The position numbers were made by a program, and so were the translations under genes. Shown here one piece after another: positions 4,677-5,580 of a DNA stretch of 5,580 bases. The notes under the pieces are model-generated. The model worked only from the letters and a program-made list of their open reading frames with translations. It was not told where the DNA came from and did no database searches. The stretch is from Thermoplasmatota archaeon (lineage in GTDB: Archaea > Thermoplasmatota > Penumbrarchaeia > Penumbrarchaeales > Penumbrarchaeaceae): NCBI GenBank assembly GCA_030595585.1, contig JAUVCY010000147.1:1-5580 (forward strand). Reading direction: 5' to 3'. The stretch's first letter is position 1. Every line of letters begins with the position of its first letter.

Positions 4677-5580
4677 TCATCTGTACAGGCCCTCGAATAT
4701 CTCCCTGGTCTCTCCCATCATGATCCCCTTCATCGAACCTCGATCGGTAGCAGACACCGCTCCCGAGAGGAAAAGAGAGGCCTTGATCTCATCCAATATG
4801 GTCTCCAGCTCCGAGGAGAGGGCGTCGTATCCTCTGGAAGCGGCCTTCAAAAGGTGGAGCGCCATCCCACCGGACGAAGCTCCAAGTGAGAGCGCCCTGA
4901 CAACATCCATTCCGTTCCTCATGCCTCCCGTGGCGATGATGGGGAGGCCCACGTCGACGACCCTGACCGATACGGGGGTTGGTATGCCCCAGTTCCAGAA
5001 GGTCTTACCTATCCTGGCCTCCCTGGGACCACCCCTGAAGGATTCCACGCCTGCGAACGTCGTTCCGGAAAGTCCACCCACGTCGAATCCCTTGACGCCG
5101 CAGCTCTTCAGGGACAGCGCATCCTCCCTGGAGATGCCCGCTCCCGTCTCCTTTGCGATCAACGGGACCTCCTTTGCGATCCTCTCGATGCTCTCAAGAA
5201 CTCCAGATACGTACGCCTCTCCCTCGGGCTGCACCACCTCCTGCAGGTAGTTCAGGTGGATGCAGATGGCGTGAGCGTCTATCATCTCCCTGGCCCTTTC
5301 AAGCTCCTCAAGGCCATATCTGTTCTCACCCATGGTCGTGGATAGCTGAGGGGCTCCTATATTGCCAAGAACGAGTGGGATCTCGAACTCCTTTACCACC
5401 TCGTACGAGGGTAGGTATCCATCGTTCTCCAGCCCGCTTCTCTGGGATCCGACCCCCATGCCCAGGCCGTACTCCTCCGCCCCGCGGGCAAGGAGCCTGT
5501 TGAACTCCATGGCCTTTCGGGTTCCCCCCGTCATCGCCGAGATGATGAGCGGGGCCTGGATCCTTCTGCCCAGCAGGTCC
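4677..5580 (-). CDS. fni: Type 2 isopentenyl-diphosphate delta-isomerase, 5' end cut by window edge
   Basis: This enzyme interconverts isopentenyl and dimethylallyl diphosphate using FMN and NAD(P)H, and supplies precursors for archaeal isoprenoid ether lipids in the cytoplasm. The frame stays open to the right edge. Bases 5535-5579 encode DLLGRRIQAPLIISA directly before MTGGT, which gives the family signature APLIISAMTGGT. The ATG at 5534 is therefore internal. About 300 residues are visible. The family is usually near 350, so roughly 50 N-terminal residues are missing. Counting from that internal Met, the HLNxxQE...QPEG motif lies near 93-105, KETGAGIS near 128-135, the FMN-phosphate region GGLSGTTFAGVE near 153-164, WGIPTPVS near 182-189 and the phosphate-binding ATGGMRNG near 201-208. 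Many family members read GGTSW where this one reads SGTTF, a mild variation. It ends in TGA, 77 bases before the next gene, which has its own promoter. The family call is firm. Confidence 0.95.
   Translation of the reverse strand, partial: DLLGRRIQAPLIISAMTGGTRKAMEFNRLLARGAEEYGLGMGVGSQRSGLENDGYLPSYEVVKEFEIPLVLGNIGAPQLSTTMGENRYGLEELERAREMIDAHAICIHLNYLQEVVQPEGEAYVSGVLESIERIAKEVPLIAKETGAGISREDALSLKSCGVKGFDVGGLSGTTFAGVESFRGGPREARIGKTFWNWGIPTPVSVRVVDVGLPIIATGGMRNGMDVVRALSLGASSGGMALHLLKAASRGYDALSSELETILDEIKASLFLSGAVSATDRGSMKGIMMGETREIFEGLYR

Overview
This window looks like part of an archaeal chromosome. The evidence is an exosome Csl4 subunit, a type 2 isopentenyl-diphosphate isomerase, a METTL5-type RNA methylase, a TtuA/Ncs6-type tRNA thiolase, and AT-rich TATA-like boxes placed about 25-35 bases before start codons instead of bacterial -35/-10 pairs. 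Purine-rich GGAGG-type ribosome binding sites are also present. A euryarchaeal lineage such as the Thermoplasmata is my best guess from the gene mix, but the sequence alone does not prove it. All six genes I accept lie on the minus strand, so transcription runs from the right edge to the left. The plus-strand ORFs appear to be shadows.

Reading in the direction of transcription, the right edge (4677-5580) holds a type 2 IPP isomerase whose N-terminus lies outside the window. A 77-base gap follows, with a TATA box and a Shine-Dalgarno site. Next comes a 452-residue AAA+ protein (3241-4599) that closely resembles the ATPase domain (domain III) of the bacterial replication initiator DnaA. It lacks DnaA's DNA-binding domain IV. 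In its place it has a basic amphipathic N-terminus, a coiled coil and an acidic tail. This is the most unusual gene here, because archaea normally use Orc1/Cdc6 initiators. After a 127-base gap with a strong AT-rich promoter comes an RDD-family membrane protein with a C-terminal zinc ribbon (2424-3113).

A 91-base gap with another TATA-like box leads into a three-gene unit with overlapping ends: a TtuA/Ncs6-type thiolase (1373-2314), a METTL5-like methylase (745-1392) and Csl4 (132-761). The overlaps are 20 and 17 bases. Each downstream ribosome binding site sits inside the preceding coding sequence, so the three are probably cotranscribed and translationally coupled. The shared theme is RNA modification and RNA turnover.

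The leftmost 131 bases hold no gene I can support. An AT-rich patch near bases 15-27 could be the promoter of a further minus-strand gene outside the window. I see no tRNA, rRNA, CRISPR array, insertion sequence or attachment site.
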